64,000 nucleotides of DNA from Rhyacophila brunnea (GCA_022495005.1 JAGYXB010001580.1:434001-498000), one strand, 5' to 3'; counted from the first letter of the stretch, positions 1 through 12,080 are shown. Translations and numbers: made by a program. Notes: generated by a model not told the origin, from the sequence alone.

Positions 1-1511
1 GAATGAATAAGATAATGTTGACATTTTTAACCAGTGTATTTTAATGTTGATAATTTTATGTATGTAACAGTGTTAGGTATCTTAACATACTTTTTACAAG
101 GAATGACTGGTCATTCGCTCAACCCTTAGATGCGTATCATGAATAAAAAAGAAATGGAACGATTTGGCGCCAACAACTGATGAATGAAATATGTGAAAAA
201 ATTTACTTCACATTCTTGAACAAGCTAGTAGACAAGTAATTTTAATATAAAGCATGCATTTGTATATCTATAATATAAGCAAGTTTATGGTTGTGTGCTT
301 TCACATTCTAATATTGCACTGAATGGCAGCGATATTGTGCAATAACTTTTATGAATCAATACTTTGCTGATGGTGCAATATGTTTCAACGAACTTTTGAT
401 TGCACAAAGCTTCAACATAACGACCAATCTTGTCGATTTTTTAGTTGACATATTGAAAGTTTGTTGAAGTACATTGTGTAATTTGTAAATATTATTGCAT
501 GCTATTGCTGCAGCTCAACGTAAGATTGGAATATAAAAGCACACCATCAACATTTATGACGATAGAAACTTTGTATCACAAACCAGATATTATCTTGTCA
601 TCCAGTCAGCAGCGCCGAATCGTCCTAGACCCAATAAAAATACACAATTTTGTTAATTTTACCATGATACAAACCTGTGACTCGCCTATCAGAAGGAAGA
701 GATACATTCTGTACTAATGCGGGTGCCGATTTATTAATATGTATATTTTAAGAACTGTGAGATATTTTATAGACATGTAAAATGAATCTTAGAATAATAA
801 TGGATGATCCAAAGTAAAGCACAGTATAATGCCTTTTAATCTTATAAATGTAAAGTTATTATTTTGTCCAAGTATTAATTGAATGGCTACCGTTGTGTAT
901 TTAGCTCCATCTAGAGGGGGTTGATTATTTGAATGTATGGCAAGCAGGGTAATTGTTTCTGTGGCCCTATTCTATCAGTTGTGTTAACTGTTAACAAAAA
1001 ATGTAGCACCTGAAAAGGGTATACTTCAATGACATTGAAGAAAACTTTCTCTACCAAACAGAAATATGTAAGTCTACATTAACATCAATTTATTTTCATC
1101 TCGGATTCCTTTCTAGCAGACTTCACTAATTTTGCTAGCACCTGTCAAAAATCGCCAGCATCTTTTAAGAGATTTTCGATTCAGCGAAACACTCAATTCC
1201 ATGAATTATTATCATAGCAACTTTTTTTTTCCTCGCAATTGTTTTATTTCTCGCACTAGGTAGATGTTGCTAAGTATTTATTGCACTATGAATTCCCATC
1301 AGGAAATGCCCACTGCCGACAGAAACTTTTGACGCAGTGAATTTTGTATATAACATCACACTGTTTCGTTGATTAATTTATAGGTTCAACAAATATTTTG
1401 TATAAATTCGCTGCTCGCCGCTGGACTGTCACGAAAAATTTGATCTTGTCTGTAAACCGATACAAACATCACAGGGATGGTGCGAAACATTTGTAGATGG
1501 TGGAAATAAAA
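1..1511. other. Unassigned AT-rich sequence
   Basis: No coding region, RNA gene or repeat boundary recognised. It lies downstream of the claudin-like gene. Confidence 0.5.
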
Positions 1512-1806
1512 GCAGAAACACATTGTTGTCACATCATGTGAACTCACATGCTAGAACAACCGGAACATTCAATAATAAAAACATTGTGTCAATTCTTGTT
1601 ATTTATAGCTTCTTTCTAAACTAATTTAAAAAAAAATATCTATGAGATCACGTGACTCAAAAATGTGTAAACCTGCAAAAAATAAAAAACTTTTGTTGTG
1701 TGACTTCAGTGTTGCTTTAATACATATGTGCATATTTCTTGCCCGGAGCGCAATTTTACCATGAACTCACATGTGCCCACATGATGTGATAATAATATGT
1801 TTCTGC
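1512..1806. mobile_element. MITE-like element with imperfect terminal inverted repeats
   Basis: The left end (gcagaaacacattgttgtca, then catcatgtg) is mirrored at the right end (1765-1806, reading gcagaaacatattattatca on the minus strand). Length about 295 bp, no coding capacity. I could not identify a target duplication, so the superfamily is open. Confidence 0.6.
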
Positions 1807-2541
1807 CTTAATTCGCATTAGTATTTGCGAGCCTTAAATATGTTCCAGAAATGCCATCAATCGTTTTAATACTAGAATCTCATAAGGCTCACTTATGTTA
1901 TAGCCAAACTCTTTGATATGGTTATTATTTATTACCTTGACAATAATATGTGCAGGTGCTAAATTTCATATATTAACATTGATCACGACTGCTAGAACAG
2001 TACTACTGAAGTCTAGGGTATGGTAATTTTGAATGTGTCAGTACGTCCTCCCAATGGTGTATACATATAGTATATAATATGATTTAAAAATAACTGTTTG
2101 AATCAACCATAGTTTTGCAGTGAAATAAGATAGATATATCATGGAAACAGGCTGTGCCTATTTTCAAAACTGTTTCATTTCATTTTAGTACAAAGACACT
2201 ACATCTAGTCTATTATTTATTCTCTGCTTGATGTATTATTAAATTTATGGTAATTGATTATTGACCATGGGATTGAATTGATGCATATCGCAAAAGAGAG
2301 TATGACGTGTAATTAATATAACATGTCACTTACTGTGTTTTACATTGGATTGGCAGAAAATGTTATTTTTAAAAGGTTGTTTTGTTTTGGATAAAGCAGA
2401 TTATTTATTCGCTGTATATAATGTAAGTAGATAGAAACTCTAATAAAGATATTATCATTAATAAAACGTTTTTCCATTCTATTATTTTACTAAACCTGAA
2501 TAGTTGTTTCTCGGTTAAAACTAAATCCTGTTTATTTGACA
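1807..2541. other. Unassigned AT-rich sequence
   Basis: Nothing recognised on either strand. Confidence 0.5.
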
Positions 2542-2985
2542 CTTGCATTCTGACGGTGCTGCTTTACGGTAGTGAATCATGGCATCTTACGAAGACTCAG
2601 AGCGACCGTATAGTGAGCTTCGAGAACAGATGTTTGCAACATTTGACTTTAAGAGTAACAAGGAGATAAGAGAACAAACCAAGTAGCCTCTCATCAGGCT
2701 GAGAGTGAAGAGGCGACGTTAGACCTGGCTCTATCAAGTTTTGCAGATGCCAGAAGATAACCTCAACCTGGCTTGCCTGTTCTTGAAGCCAACCGGTTTC
2801 CAGTGTCCTGGAAGACTGCTAAATACTATCTATAGCTGTATCTATATCATCTGTAGCTATATCATATGCTGGTATGACCTGGAATGACACAAGAAAACTG
2901 GCGAGTGACAGGGATTCTTGAAGACGCTGTGTGGTGTCCATATGCTCCAGCTAAGGGCAGATATAGCGGAAGAGGAATAGTTGTT
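2542..2985 (+). pseudogene. RTE-like retrotransposon 3' end, family A copy 1
   Basis: Decayed C-terminus of a non-LTR reverse transcriptase. It aligns at nucleotide level with the better copy at 11640-12080: it starts at the CILTVLLYGSESW segment, passes through the NKEIREQTK, RVKRRR and KPTG segments and ends near CPYAPAKG. In-frame stops (for example after EQTK near 2682) and a short (ctatat)-rich expansion at about 2825-2870 show it is dead. Confidence 0.75.
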
Positions 2986-3690
2986 AAATTTTCACTTTCA
3001 CACTTTTATTCACAATTTTAGTAGGTAATATACTTATAATAGTCTTAAATGGAAACTATACTTATCATGTTTTGATGATAACCATAAAAATAGCGTAGGT
3101 GCAATAAATATTTAAACAATAGAAATGACAACCGAAATCAAATAAAACGACAAGGTTATTTTTATTTAATAACACTTTATTCTTAATAAGATATTTAAAA
3201 CAGTTTTTATTATTTCATTAAATATTTATAACTTTTAATTTTCCGCATTAGACTTTTTTAATTAGCATCAAAAGTATAAAAGTAAATCTGTAAAGCTAAC
3301 CCTCATTAAATATTCTGCCAAACCTTCTGTAATATTAACAACAAATTATTCTATTTTGCATGTAGCGTTATTTTCAATCTCCAAATTCATTACCAGTACT
3401 GTAGTTAAAGAATTAGATAATCAGCGTCAATAGAATAATCTGATGTACTTATGAGTGACACAATAATTATTATTACCTACTAAGCTTGCTATTGGTTATT
3501 ATACCGGGCTTGCAAAGGGATCGGCCAATGCTGTCCTACATTTTAATAGTAATACCTACTAATTGCCGGGGGACTTAAGATTTTCTGGATTTAAAATTTT
3601 CTTAACATGACAATCATGTTGTATGAGTATTTTTTGCAGAAATGGAAGCCACGATGGTAATCACTAAGTAACTTTTTCTTTAACATAGTC
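2986..3690. other. Unassigned AT-rich sequence
   Basis: No gene or known repeat recognised. A short GC-richer patch near 3505-3530 has no identifiable function. Confidence 0.45.
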
Positions 3691-4265
3691 ATAGAGAAAT
3701 AAATATTATTTTGGTTGGGCCAATTATATTCGCATTCATCCTTTCTTTCCACCAACCTCAAATCCTCAATTATTGTCACAAGACCACCAATCACGGGTCA
3801 TGATCGACCATGATGAAAGTTAAGTTTAGTCACTCCAAGTCAGCCGAACGCGTAGATTTGTTAAAGCTATCGCGCTCTATCTGATACGATACGAACGAGG
3901 CCGCGTTAACTACAGAGTAATTCATACAAAATGCATCTGTTAACTACAGAGTAATTCAGTCAAAATGCACCTTCGTTGTGCTGAATCTGATACGGTTTGA
4001 GTAAACGTCGCGTATATCATCCATACTGAACTTTCCATCATCATTCATCCCAAAACAAAAGTGAAACCGTGAGAGTGACATTCCGAACCGTCCGTTAACA
4101 GTGCATGAGTGCGTGAGCACCGAACTGGCTCCAGCGCGCGCCAGCCCTCTCAACATGAAAGGTCAGTGCCTGGTATCCTGTGTAAACCCCCCCCCTTAGA
4201 TCCGTATTCCACCAACCAGCATCTTCAAATTATTACAGTCCACTGCAAAAATGCCACCATATTTC
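3690..4265 (-). repeat. Dispersed repeat U, copy 1 (inverted relative to 54690-55195)
   Basis: The reverse complement of this stretch matches 54690-55195 over several blocks: gcagtggactgtaatttgaa, the homopolymer C run near 4188, gagagtgacattccgaaccg, and the segment around 3730-3830 (tcacaagaccaccaatcacg). Copy 1 also has a tandem 34-bp duplication (gttaactacagagtaattca at 3905 and 3939). No conserved reading frame links the two copies, so a non-coding mobile repeat is more likely than a gene. Confidence 0.7.
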
Positions 4266-4435
4266 AATAAGTATTATAGATCGATCGCTTTTATCCCAAT
4301 GTTAAACAGAGAGCCTCAAGACTATATCAGCACATTATCAGTTTCCTTCTACACTACTGGCAACAATTACGATTTTTTTTACATGTAAGTACATTTCTTT
4401 ATTATATATCTATCTATGTATATTTTTACAACAAC

Positions 4436-5415
4436 CAGGGCTGGACTATATAACTGAAGGGGTCTAGTCCGGGGGGGCTCAGGGGCTGAAATATAAATCT
4501 CCCTATGAATTTGGGGATCCAAAAACTCGACAAAAGCACATGGCTACTTTTAATAAAACATAATAATTATTTAGATCAGTTACAAAAAAAGGTATGAATA
4601 AATTAATATATTTACAATGCACAAATGAGACATCCCCTGCAACAACACTGTATATCGATTTTGGGCAGTTCTGAGTTATGAATGCCACAATGTTTTACAT
4701 CTCCTTGGGCATCAAATGATGTATTGAACAACCATATACATGAATAAAAAACATTATTTAAATCAATTTTTAAGTTGCCGTCTTTTTTTCCATAGTAAGA
4801 AATGATGTAGGTACAAGGTTTTTACCACTGGGGTGATATACAGTGTTATTGCAGGGATATATTTCTTTTTTGTATGTAGACCACTAAAAATAATCTAAAA
4901 AATAAGATAAAAATGTTATTTGCATTACTTTTTTTTGCTTCAAAACGTTCTTTTCATTTTCCCAACATTTGTTAAAATTGATATACAGTGTTATTGCAGG
5001 GGAGGTCTCATATATCAAAAGTCTTTTATTTTGTTAACTGTCAATTCATGGTGGAACTGCATTGTAGTGTTGTTTGATTTAATAAAACGCAATTTTTTTG
5101 TAGATGTTTGTAAGGCGGACGAAACCGGTCCTAATTTATTGATTAAAAGTGGAATAAGTACAACAAAAAAAATGCGTTTTATTAAATCAACAAATATTCA
5201 AAAGTCTCGCTCTATTAGGGGACACAAAAATCATTTTATTTTGTACTAGCCAAACCTTAATGATTAGAAACAGGTTGAATATTATTATAAATCATATTAT
5301 TTTTAAATGGAATTTGTCAACAAAAAAGTAAGTTTTATAATTCACATTTTAACAAGATGTTTTTAGGGCCCCCAATACGCAAGGCCAAGCCCCTTCAATC
5401 GTAAATCCGACCCTA
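4436..5415. mobile_element. hAT-type non-autonomous element with near-perfect 8-bp TSD
   Basis: The left end CAGGGCTGGACTATATAACT and the minus-strand right end TAGGGTCGGATTTACGATTG share the CAGGG(C)-GGA-AAGGGG layout seen in hAT ends. Flanking 8-mers are ACAACAAC (4428-4435) and CCAACAAC (5416-5423), 7 of 8 identical. The interior carries a block, gatatacagtgttattgcag, in three copies (about 4626-4660 minus, 4833-4856 plus, 4978-5002 plus) and a nested Q-family repeat (5030-5195). The 109-codon ORF inside is AT-rich and unlike any protein I know. Confidence 0.65.
5030..5195 (+). repeat. Q-family repeat with hammerhead-like core, copy 1
   Basis: Contains the family terminus (gttaactgtcaattcatggt), an inverted-repeat arm at 5068-5098 mirrored at 5157-5192 (built around aataaaacgcaattttt), and between them the 15-base core GGACGAAACCGGTCC at 5117-5131. 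Confidence 0.75.
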
Positions 5416-5423
5416 CCAACAAC

Positions 5424-6363
5424 TCTTAGCATATGTCCTAATATTCTAAGTAAAATTTAAAAAGTTACAAGTAGTACCTACCTCAATATTAACAAATAAA
5501 AATAGTATTAAATTTATATAATATTAATTTCAAGTGGGCTTAATTTCTAGAATCTAAATACTGACAAAACAGTAATATCATTGATATGATACAGAGTGGT
5601 TCAATTTTATTATTTAATTAAATACTTTCTTAATTATATTTTTACTACGAAATTAGGTACTGAAATAAGCGCATATTTAAAATTAGATGGTTGCATAGGT
5701 ATTATAATATTAGAACAATCATTAAAAACTCTTATTTTACAAACAAATTTGAATGGAGGGATGTTTAATTACTTAATATTTATTATTAATAATAAGTGAA
5801 ATACACTATTGAAAATAGTTTTTGTTAACAATAATACAATGCTTCTATAAATATTATAATGTACTTAAGATCCTCCTCTTTAGTGACTTCATTTAGATAC
5901 ATATTATTATGTACTCAATTATTAACAATTGAGCGAATGGCTAAATCCAGTACCTACTATGGAAAATAGGTATTCGCTTTTTCAGATGACTCATTAGCTC
6001 CGGGGCGTTCATAAACATAATGTAAAGGCCCCTTTATTCGAATACAAAGGTCTCCTTATCATATATGAGCGCGACACCGGTGTCCCGTCTGTAACGGGCC
6101 TTAATATAGATACCTACCTACTAACTGCATTTGCAGTGATTTGTGGCCGGTATCCATATCGACAACTACAAAACTATTATTTTATTATTACAGCCAAATT
6201 AGAGTATTTTTTGTAATTTAATTAAAATAGATATAGTAATTAGAATTTTAGTCAAGTGGTCAGTGAATCGACTGGGTTGATGATTTGCTGGTTCCGCTGG
6301 TTCCACTATGCGACGTTCCCTCTAATTTATCTATTGCGTGTGCGGATCATCAACGCATCTGAG
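5424..6363. other. Unassigned AT-rich sequence
   Basis: No gene recognised. Nearby ORFs are low-complexity AT-rich translations. Confidence 0.5.
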
Positions 6364-6614
6364 CAGTGGCGTAACTAGGGTCGGTGTCACCCGGGGTCCC
6401 ACACACCCCACAATCACACAACATTTTTTTTTAAATCATCCTTCCGCCTTTCGAGAAATGAGTCGAAGAATTGTTTTCGTACATTCGAGCAAAATTAAAA
6501 TCTGGCAAAGGAAACATTCTTTTACAATATTTGTGTGTAAGGACTGTGCGGGGGATGAAAACATGTGTGCGGACACATTTTGGTAGGTGTGCGCACACAT
6601 TTTGGTAGGTGTAC
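6364..6614 (+). mobile_element. Possible truncated hAT-like end with a 22-bp tandem repeat
   Basis: Begins CAGTGGCGTAACTAGGG, a typical hAT-style terminus, but I found no matching right end. About 200 bp inside, a 22-bp unit (gtgtgcgNacacattttggt plus ag) is repeated at 6567-6610. Frames here are open but not recognisable. Confidence 0.4.
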
Positions 6615-7570
6615 ACCTTACAGGGAACATTGACTATGACATGTCTGATTTTATTTTTCGGATATAAGTAGTTATCTTACCAATTGCATAAAATGATTCG
6701 ACGTGAGATGGGTGTAAATCATAGTTTCAAAAACTTTTTTGGCTCATCGCCTTTAACCCCCTTTCCATTCCCATACAAACATCAATTATTTTATTTAACA
6801 ATGAATTAATAAATCTCAATAACTTATGACAATAATATCCACACAAACTTTTATAGGTAGGTAATTACAAAGATATTATTAAAATCAACCAATAAGGTTT
6901 GATTTTTTCGCTGCTCTCAGTTTTATTCATCGAATAAGAAAATCAATACTTAATTGAGATTTTTCTCAAAGTAATACATTTACTTAAAAACTAAGCAGAA
7001 AAGTAAGTATCCATTGTGTTCAATAAATATAAAAGCTTTATAAAAACACTTATGCTACATATTTTAAAGTATCGTTGAAGGTAGAATAATCATAAGAAAA
7101 TGTCATGCAAGGCATAGTTTATAAAATATATACAAAGCACATTTTGGAAAGAGTCATTACAGATATACGATATACGTAAGGACTAGATACTTACATAATG
7201 TAGAAATTTATCCATTTATTTTCTCGGACATTATTAACATTTAAACGTATCTCCTGCCACATGCATAGATCGAATAGCTGTTTTACCAGGTCGCATCCTT
7301 ACCCAGTTTCATACGTATCATATTATTATCGCAGCGATAAATATCCGCGCAAAAATTTTCCGCGGAACTGCAGGTATAGCAGTTTTCACATTACACATTT
7401 TATTGCGACGTGAAATACAAGCACATATATATAATATATCAATGTTAATACTTCCTATTTTACAGCAACCATTACTTCTGAACTTATTTAGCAAAATTGA
7501 TCAATTCAACAAATTGTTATTAGTAGTAGTAGAATGGTGTCAGATTCTTCTGGCAGTGCAGGCAACTCAT
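6615..7570. other. Downstream flank of the claudin-like gene, nothing recognised
   Basis: AT-rich. It may include the end of the 3' UTR of the minus-strand gene: AATAAA on the minus strand at 7404-7399 would give a UTR of about 520 nt. Confidence 0.4.
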
Positions 7571-7574
7571 TTAA

Positions 7575-7680
7575 GTGTTGATATCGTTACCTACTTTCAA
7601 ATGACACTAACACCGTTCCAAAGTGATTTTGTCGTGGCCGCAATGTCAGAAAAATCTGTCCTTCCTTTACATAGTTTTTT
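7575..7680. repeat. Short dispersed repeat shared with 50058-50155
   Basis: The stretch containing aaatgacactaacaccgttc and aaagtgattttgtcgtggcc recurs near 50085-50135 with a few substitutions. It would lie in the 3' UTR of the claudin-like gene. Origin unknown. Confidence 0.55.
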
Positions 7681-7920
7681 TTTAATTAATCATACATGGA
7701 TTTTAACATAATATATTCGAGAAATTATATACTTTTTCAAAATAAATTTTTGAATTTGAAAAATGCGTATTGGGACCGCAATATACAGACAGCATTTTAC
7801 GGTCTGCATGTAACGCATAATTCAAGCGACTGCACGCTGACTGCAAACCGACTGCAAAATTTGATTGTGGCTTCTATTTACATGCTCAATCAAGTAAAAC
7901 TGCTTCCAACTTTTAATTGA

Positions 7921-8198
7921 TTAAACCAACATCGCAGATATCGGATTGAACCTCATAATTTTCGACAGCATAATCCAAAAGAAGCTTGTGACCGCACAAA
8001 GCGCGACACCTCCCCACCCGAGGTCCAGAGACCACGAAGTACTAAATATTCTTGCTCCGAGAAGATCCTGGCCCAAGCTGACTCCTCTCTGGCCTCCTAC
8101 TACTCCATCGATGCTGCCGTCTCCGTCGTTTGCTACTCGAGGTTTTCCCTGCATTCGTTTGAAGTGGATTATCATCAGGGTAAAGAGGGCGAATAAAG
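7921..8198 (-). CDS. Claudin-like protein, terminal exon E (TM3 end, loop 2, TM4, stop)
   Basis: Last coding exon, residues 164-255 and stop TAA at 7923-7921. The acceptor TTTTTCTTCCAG is strong. It finishes TM3 (LFALFTLMIIHF), then a hydrophilic, glycine-rich second loop with several basic residues, then FSTSWSLDLGWGG leading into TM4 (GVALCAVTSFFWIMLSKIM) and a short tail ending AMLV. The W-x-L-x-x-G-W lead-in to TM4 is claudin-like. No PDZ ligand of the classical claudin type (YV) is present, though the last residues LV are hydrophobic. Its GC content is clearly higher than the flanking AT-rich sequence. Confidence 0.9.
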
Positions 8199-9133
8199 CT
8201 GGAAGAAAAAGACAATAAGGATTTTATAATATAAGAGCAGCATGCACAATCTAAGATTTCGTTCCTAAGGATAAGTCGCCGAAAAGCATGACTTAACTAT
8301 AGACAATCCTGAGTATAGAGTTAAGGAATCCTTAACCATAGACTACTTTTGTTATGAACACGCCCCCTTCTGTATTACCATTTACCACTGACAGCTGCTG
8401 TCAAAATAAATTCGCATGTCTATAAAAAAGTCCATACACTCAAATTCATTTAACAATGTATCTCAATATGGATACTGATAGTGTTAATTCGTTTGGCATG
8501 TACTTGCAGAATATTATTTTACTTTTATACCCCAGCCCGCAGAAATATAAAATGCCAGGTGAAGAATGACACTTGACGCTAGTGTTACCATGTTAAAAAA
8601 ATATCTTGCGGTGCCTGTGGAATCACGTTTAATGACTTATAACGGAAACATAAAAGTATTATAATTAAATATTAATATGTATTTATAGTTATTGCATTTA
8701 TAAAATGCAGTTGTCATATTTATGTCATCGTTTAGCAATTATAAAATAATTTACCTAAACTATAGGAAAGAGAATTTTTAAATTATGGTATTATTTTCAA
8801 TAGAAATGATCTTAACTAACGACAATGTTTCTGCATAGTGTTTTCTGCTAAGGAAATTTTAGTTATGACAAATGTTTCTGCATTCCGATCTAAGATGGTA
8901 AACTGAGATAAGATAATGTATATTACAGTACAAAAAATGGGCGTATAGTTAAGTTATAAATTCAAGACGTTGACAGCATAAGACGTTCGGTCAAAAACAA
9001 AGCAATGTATAATTGAATTACTATAGTGTACTAAAAAACAGAACAATTAAAAGAGTAAATAAAAGTAGATCCTATTTTAAAATATATATAAAATAATGTC
9101 GACCTAAACTCACGCACGGAAGTGGGATATGTA

Positions 9134-10437
9134 CGAGGGTGGGTCAATAAGTCCTTAGAAAAGCCGACAGGTGGCGCGACTAGTACTGTAGTAAGCGGTT
9201 TGTTTTCATGCAGCGGCACTACCGATTCAGTATGCTGCGAAGTTTCAATCAGATTGGTCGGGTTGTTGTGTGTTTCTCGTGCATTTAAAAAAAAAATTTG
9301 CTTGTGGAAAATGGAAAAATGGAAAATGGAGAAAATTGAGTTTAGAGCTGTTATTAAACATTTTAATATAAAGGGTTAACAGCAAAGGAAATAAAAAATG
9401 AGTTGGATTTAGTTCACGGCATATCTGCTCCTTCACTTGCAACTATTTATAACTGGTTAAATGAATTTAAACGTGGTCGTACATCAACAAAGGATGAACC
9501 ACGCTCAGGACGTCCTGTAGAGGTGACTACACCAGAAATGATCAATAAAATCCACGATATGGTGTTAAGTGACCGAAGATTAAAGTTGAGTGAGATAATT
9601 GAGGTTACAGGATCTCAAAAGGTAGCGTCATTTCTATTTTACATGACAAATTGGGCATGAAAAAAATTTCTGCAAGATGGGTGCCGCGTTTGCTCACAGT
9701 CGACAATAAACGCAATAGGGTGGTGGCCTCTAAAGCCCTGTTGTCGCTCATGCAACGCAATCCGGATGAATTTTTTCGTCGCTTTGTGACTGTAGATGAA
9801 ACATGGATACACCACTATACTCCTGAGACGAAAGAACAGTCAAAGCAGTGGATTGCGAAGGCAAACCATGTCCAAAGAAGGCGAAAACCGTAAAATCAGC
9901 TGGTAAGGTTATGGCTACTGTATTTTGGGATGCACGTGAAATTATTTTCGTTGACTATTTGGAAAAAGGAAAAACAATAACAGGGGATTATTATGCATCT
10001 TTATTGGACCAGCTAAAAAACAAAATTGAAGAAAAACGGCCTCATTTAAACAGGAAAAAAATCCTCTTTCATCAGGACAATGCCCGTGTTCACACATGTT
10101 TACGATCAATGGCTAAAATTGAAGAATTGAAGTTCGAATTGGTCGACCACCCACCGTATTCGCCAGATTTAGCCCCCAGTGACTTTTTCCTTTTCCCAAA
10201 CTTAAAAAAATGGCTAAGTGGACAACGTTTTTTTTCAAATGAAGAAGTCATCGATCGGACAAATGCTTATTTTGAGGACCTTCCGAAAACTTATTTTTCT
10301 GACGGTTTAAAAAAAATTGAGAAACGTCTTACCAAGTGTATTGAGCTCCAAGGAGATTATGTTGAGAAATAAAAAAAAAATTCAAAAATAAAAACTGTTT
10401 TAATGCTTTTTTCTAAGGAATTATTGACCCAACCTCG
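9134..10437 (+). mobile_element. mariner-family DNA transposon, 1.3 kb, TA target duplication
   Basis: Terminal inverted repeats begin CGAGGGTGGGTCAATAAGTC on the left and, read on the minus strand, CGAGGTTGGGTCAATAATTC on the right. TA dinucleotides flank both ends (9132-9133 and 10438-10439). The length of 1304 bp is normal for mariner. It sits inside jockey-like copy J1: removing it restores alignment with the paralogous empty site at about 48920 (gtggaataaatcaacaccca). The transposase inside is broken, so this copy is non-autonomous. Confidence 0.95.
9309..10372 (+). pseudogene. mariner transposase, DD34D, three frameshifts
   Basis: Encodes a transposase of the Tc1/mariner superfamily that would cut and paste its element at TA sites. 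The frame starts at ATG 9309 (MEKWKMEKIEFRAVIKHFNI) and shifts near 9376, near 9620 and near 9855, so no intact protein can be made. Reading across the shifts shows the HTH region (YNWLNEFKRGRTS, then RSGRP), the motif ISARWVPRLL, first catalytic Asp in VDETWIHHYTPETKEQSK, second in FHQDNARVHT, and third in YSPDLAPSD. 34 residues separate the second and third Asp, the DD34D signature of mariner proper. The frame closes with ELQGDYVEK and TAA at 10370-10372. All three catalytic aspartates survive, so the damage is recent relative to substitution. Confidence 0.95.
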
Positions 10438-10589
10438 TATATCAATACCCGTAGTGAGTGATTGAACACAGTCATTGCCCTGCCAATTGGCATTACCGGT
10501 GGTACGTTAGTTCTGCACCTTATGATAACAAACAACTGATGTTCCCAATTTTTAAAATAAGTTATCAGGGACACACGACGGTTACATAA

Positions 10590-11000
10590 TATAATTTATA
10601 CGTAAAACATTTCACCGTGGCACAGTTCGCCGTGAGCTTTCTTATCGGAAAGAGATGACCGTATACTATACGGTCTCCAATTTTATTAGATTCAATATGA
10701 ACATTAATTCAATTTTCATAGCTGATTTTGGCAATATTCTTGAATAATTCAAGAATGAAAACCTAACCTAACCTAACAAATAATCCAGTATATCGGTTAT
10801 TTTTCAAAATTTGTTTGCTGCTGGCTTCCTGTAAAGTGTAAACCGACAAGAACCGTATTTTATTTAGACATGAATTTTATGTCAGTACTATACGATCCAA
10901 AGAGGTTGGACGGTCTTTAATATACGACCATATATATCCGATACAACATTTCACGGTGAAGTATGATACGGCGAACTGCATACGTACAAGTTTCGGACAC
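10590..11000. mobile_element. Foldback-type element FB2 with internal CCTAA tract
   Basis: Inverted motifs at the ends (acatttcaccgtggcacagt near 10607; its relatives cacggtgaa and cggcgaactg near 10950-10980), further inverted pieces inside (gaccgtatactatacggtct), and aacctaacctaacctaac at 10771-10788 near the middle. It interrupts J1 (the J alignment stops near 10588 and resumes near 11010). It shares atttcaccgtgg with FB1 at 56.1 kb. Exact ends are uncertain. Confidence 0.55.
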
Positions 11001-11448
11001 GCACATCCGACAATACTACCGAAAATGGCAGAACTCTCATTTACAGCGCGATAAGTGGGAAAAGTATGTGGCCAAATATAAATATAGTCTAAGGTTTAGA
11101 CTACAGTATGTAAGCATATCTAAAAGAAATTCGGCCTGATAAAGTAACGGATAGTATTCATACAGCCTCGAGTAAAGGAATTTATATTTTTTATAGCGTG
11201 ATTTCTTTATAAAAATGAGCTAGCTTGTCGTTGAATTTTCGTGCATGAAAATAGGAATGAGTAAATATCTTCATAGACACCTATTATTTCTATCTAAATA
11301 CGAGTATGATAATATATTTTTTTAAACCAGCTAATGTAATATTTCTTCTTCGTTTTCGTGTTGTTTGCCGTTAAGGATTGTGACTCTCTAGTAATCTATG
11401 CTTCATCACACTCTTTGACTTCATACTACAGAAGTCTATACCACCCGA

Positions 11449-12080
11449 CCGAGGCATATCTGTTACCCCTACGGTGAAGCTATGTGACCTGGAATATGCC
11501 GATGACGCTGTCCTATTCAACAACTCAGTCGAGGGCATTCAGGAGACAATCGACAGGTTGCATGACATCTCGTCTCGCGTTGGTTTAAAAATCAACGCGA
11601 AGAAAACCAAAGTTTTATGCAACAGCATCTGTAATGATGCTCAGTGTCTGGGCGCTTGCATTCTGACGGTGCTGCTTTACGGTAGCGAATCATGGCACCT
11701 TACTGAGGCTCAGAGCAACCGTATACTTGCTTCGAAAACAGATGTATGCGACGGATACTTGACTTTATGAGCAACGATGAGATAAGAGAACGCACCAAGC
11801 AGCCTCTCATCACGCTGAGAGTGAAGAGGCAACGTTGGACTTGGTTCGGCCACGTGCTGCGGATGCCAGAAGAGAATTTTAACCTGGCTAGCCTGTTCTT
11901 CAAGCCAACCGGATTACGGCGTCATGGAAGGCCGCTAAATACTGTATATAGAGTGTATACGGCGAAGCTACGGGATGCTGATTTGACCTGGAGCGATGCA
12001 AGAAGCAAGCGAGCGATAGGGATTTTTGGAGGCGCCTCATGGTGTCCATATGCTCTAACTAAGGGGCGAGTAATCCATGC
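11449..12080 (+). pseudogene. RTE-like reverse transcriptase fragment, family A copy 2
   Basis: Best copy of family A. It opens in the RT palm with GISVTPTVKLCDLEYADD; the catalytic YADD is at 11495-11506, followed by AVLFNNSVEGIQETIDRLHD and GLKINAKKTKVL. It then jumps directly to CILTVLLYGSESW, so the segment that normally lies between (the VNG...YLGS region and the following helices) is deleted. After a frameshift near 11750 it continues as NDEIRERTKQPL, RVKRQRWTWFGHVLRM, KPTGLRRHGRPLNT and LTWSDARSKRA to WCPYAL, the standard C-terminus of RTE/BovB-like elements. No endonuclease domain is present. It lies in intron D-E, opposite in strand to the host gene. Confidence 0.88.

Larger units (their letters stand above)
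9060..11185 (-). mobile_element. Jockey-like non-LTR 3' end (family J copy 1), split by mariner and a foldback
   Basis: The pieces 9060-9133, 10438-10590 and about 11000-11185 align collinearly with the uninterrupted copy at 48880-49215: cacctaaactcacctcacgc-like, tggcattaccagtggcaggt-like, agttatcagggacacac and cagtatgtaagcata segments. The element is on the minus strand, as shown by the coding trace in the intact copy. It is the oldest layer of the nest here. Confidence 0.75.

Noticed and set aside
4920..5249. 109-codon ORF
   Set aside because: Low-complexity AT-rich translation spanning a hAT-like interior and a Q repeat; no domain and not preserved in other copies.
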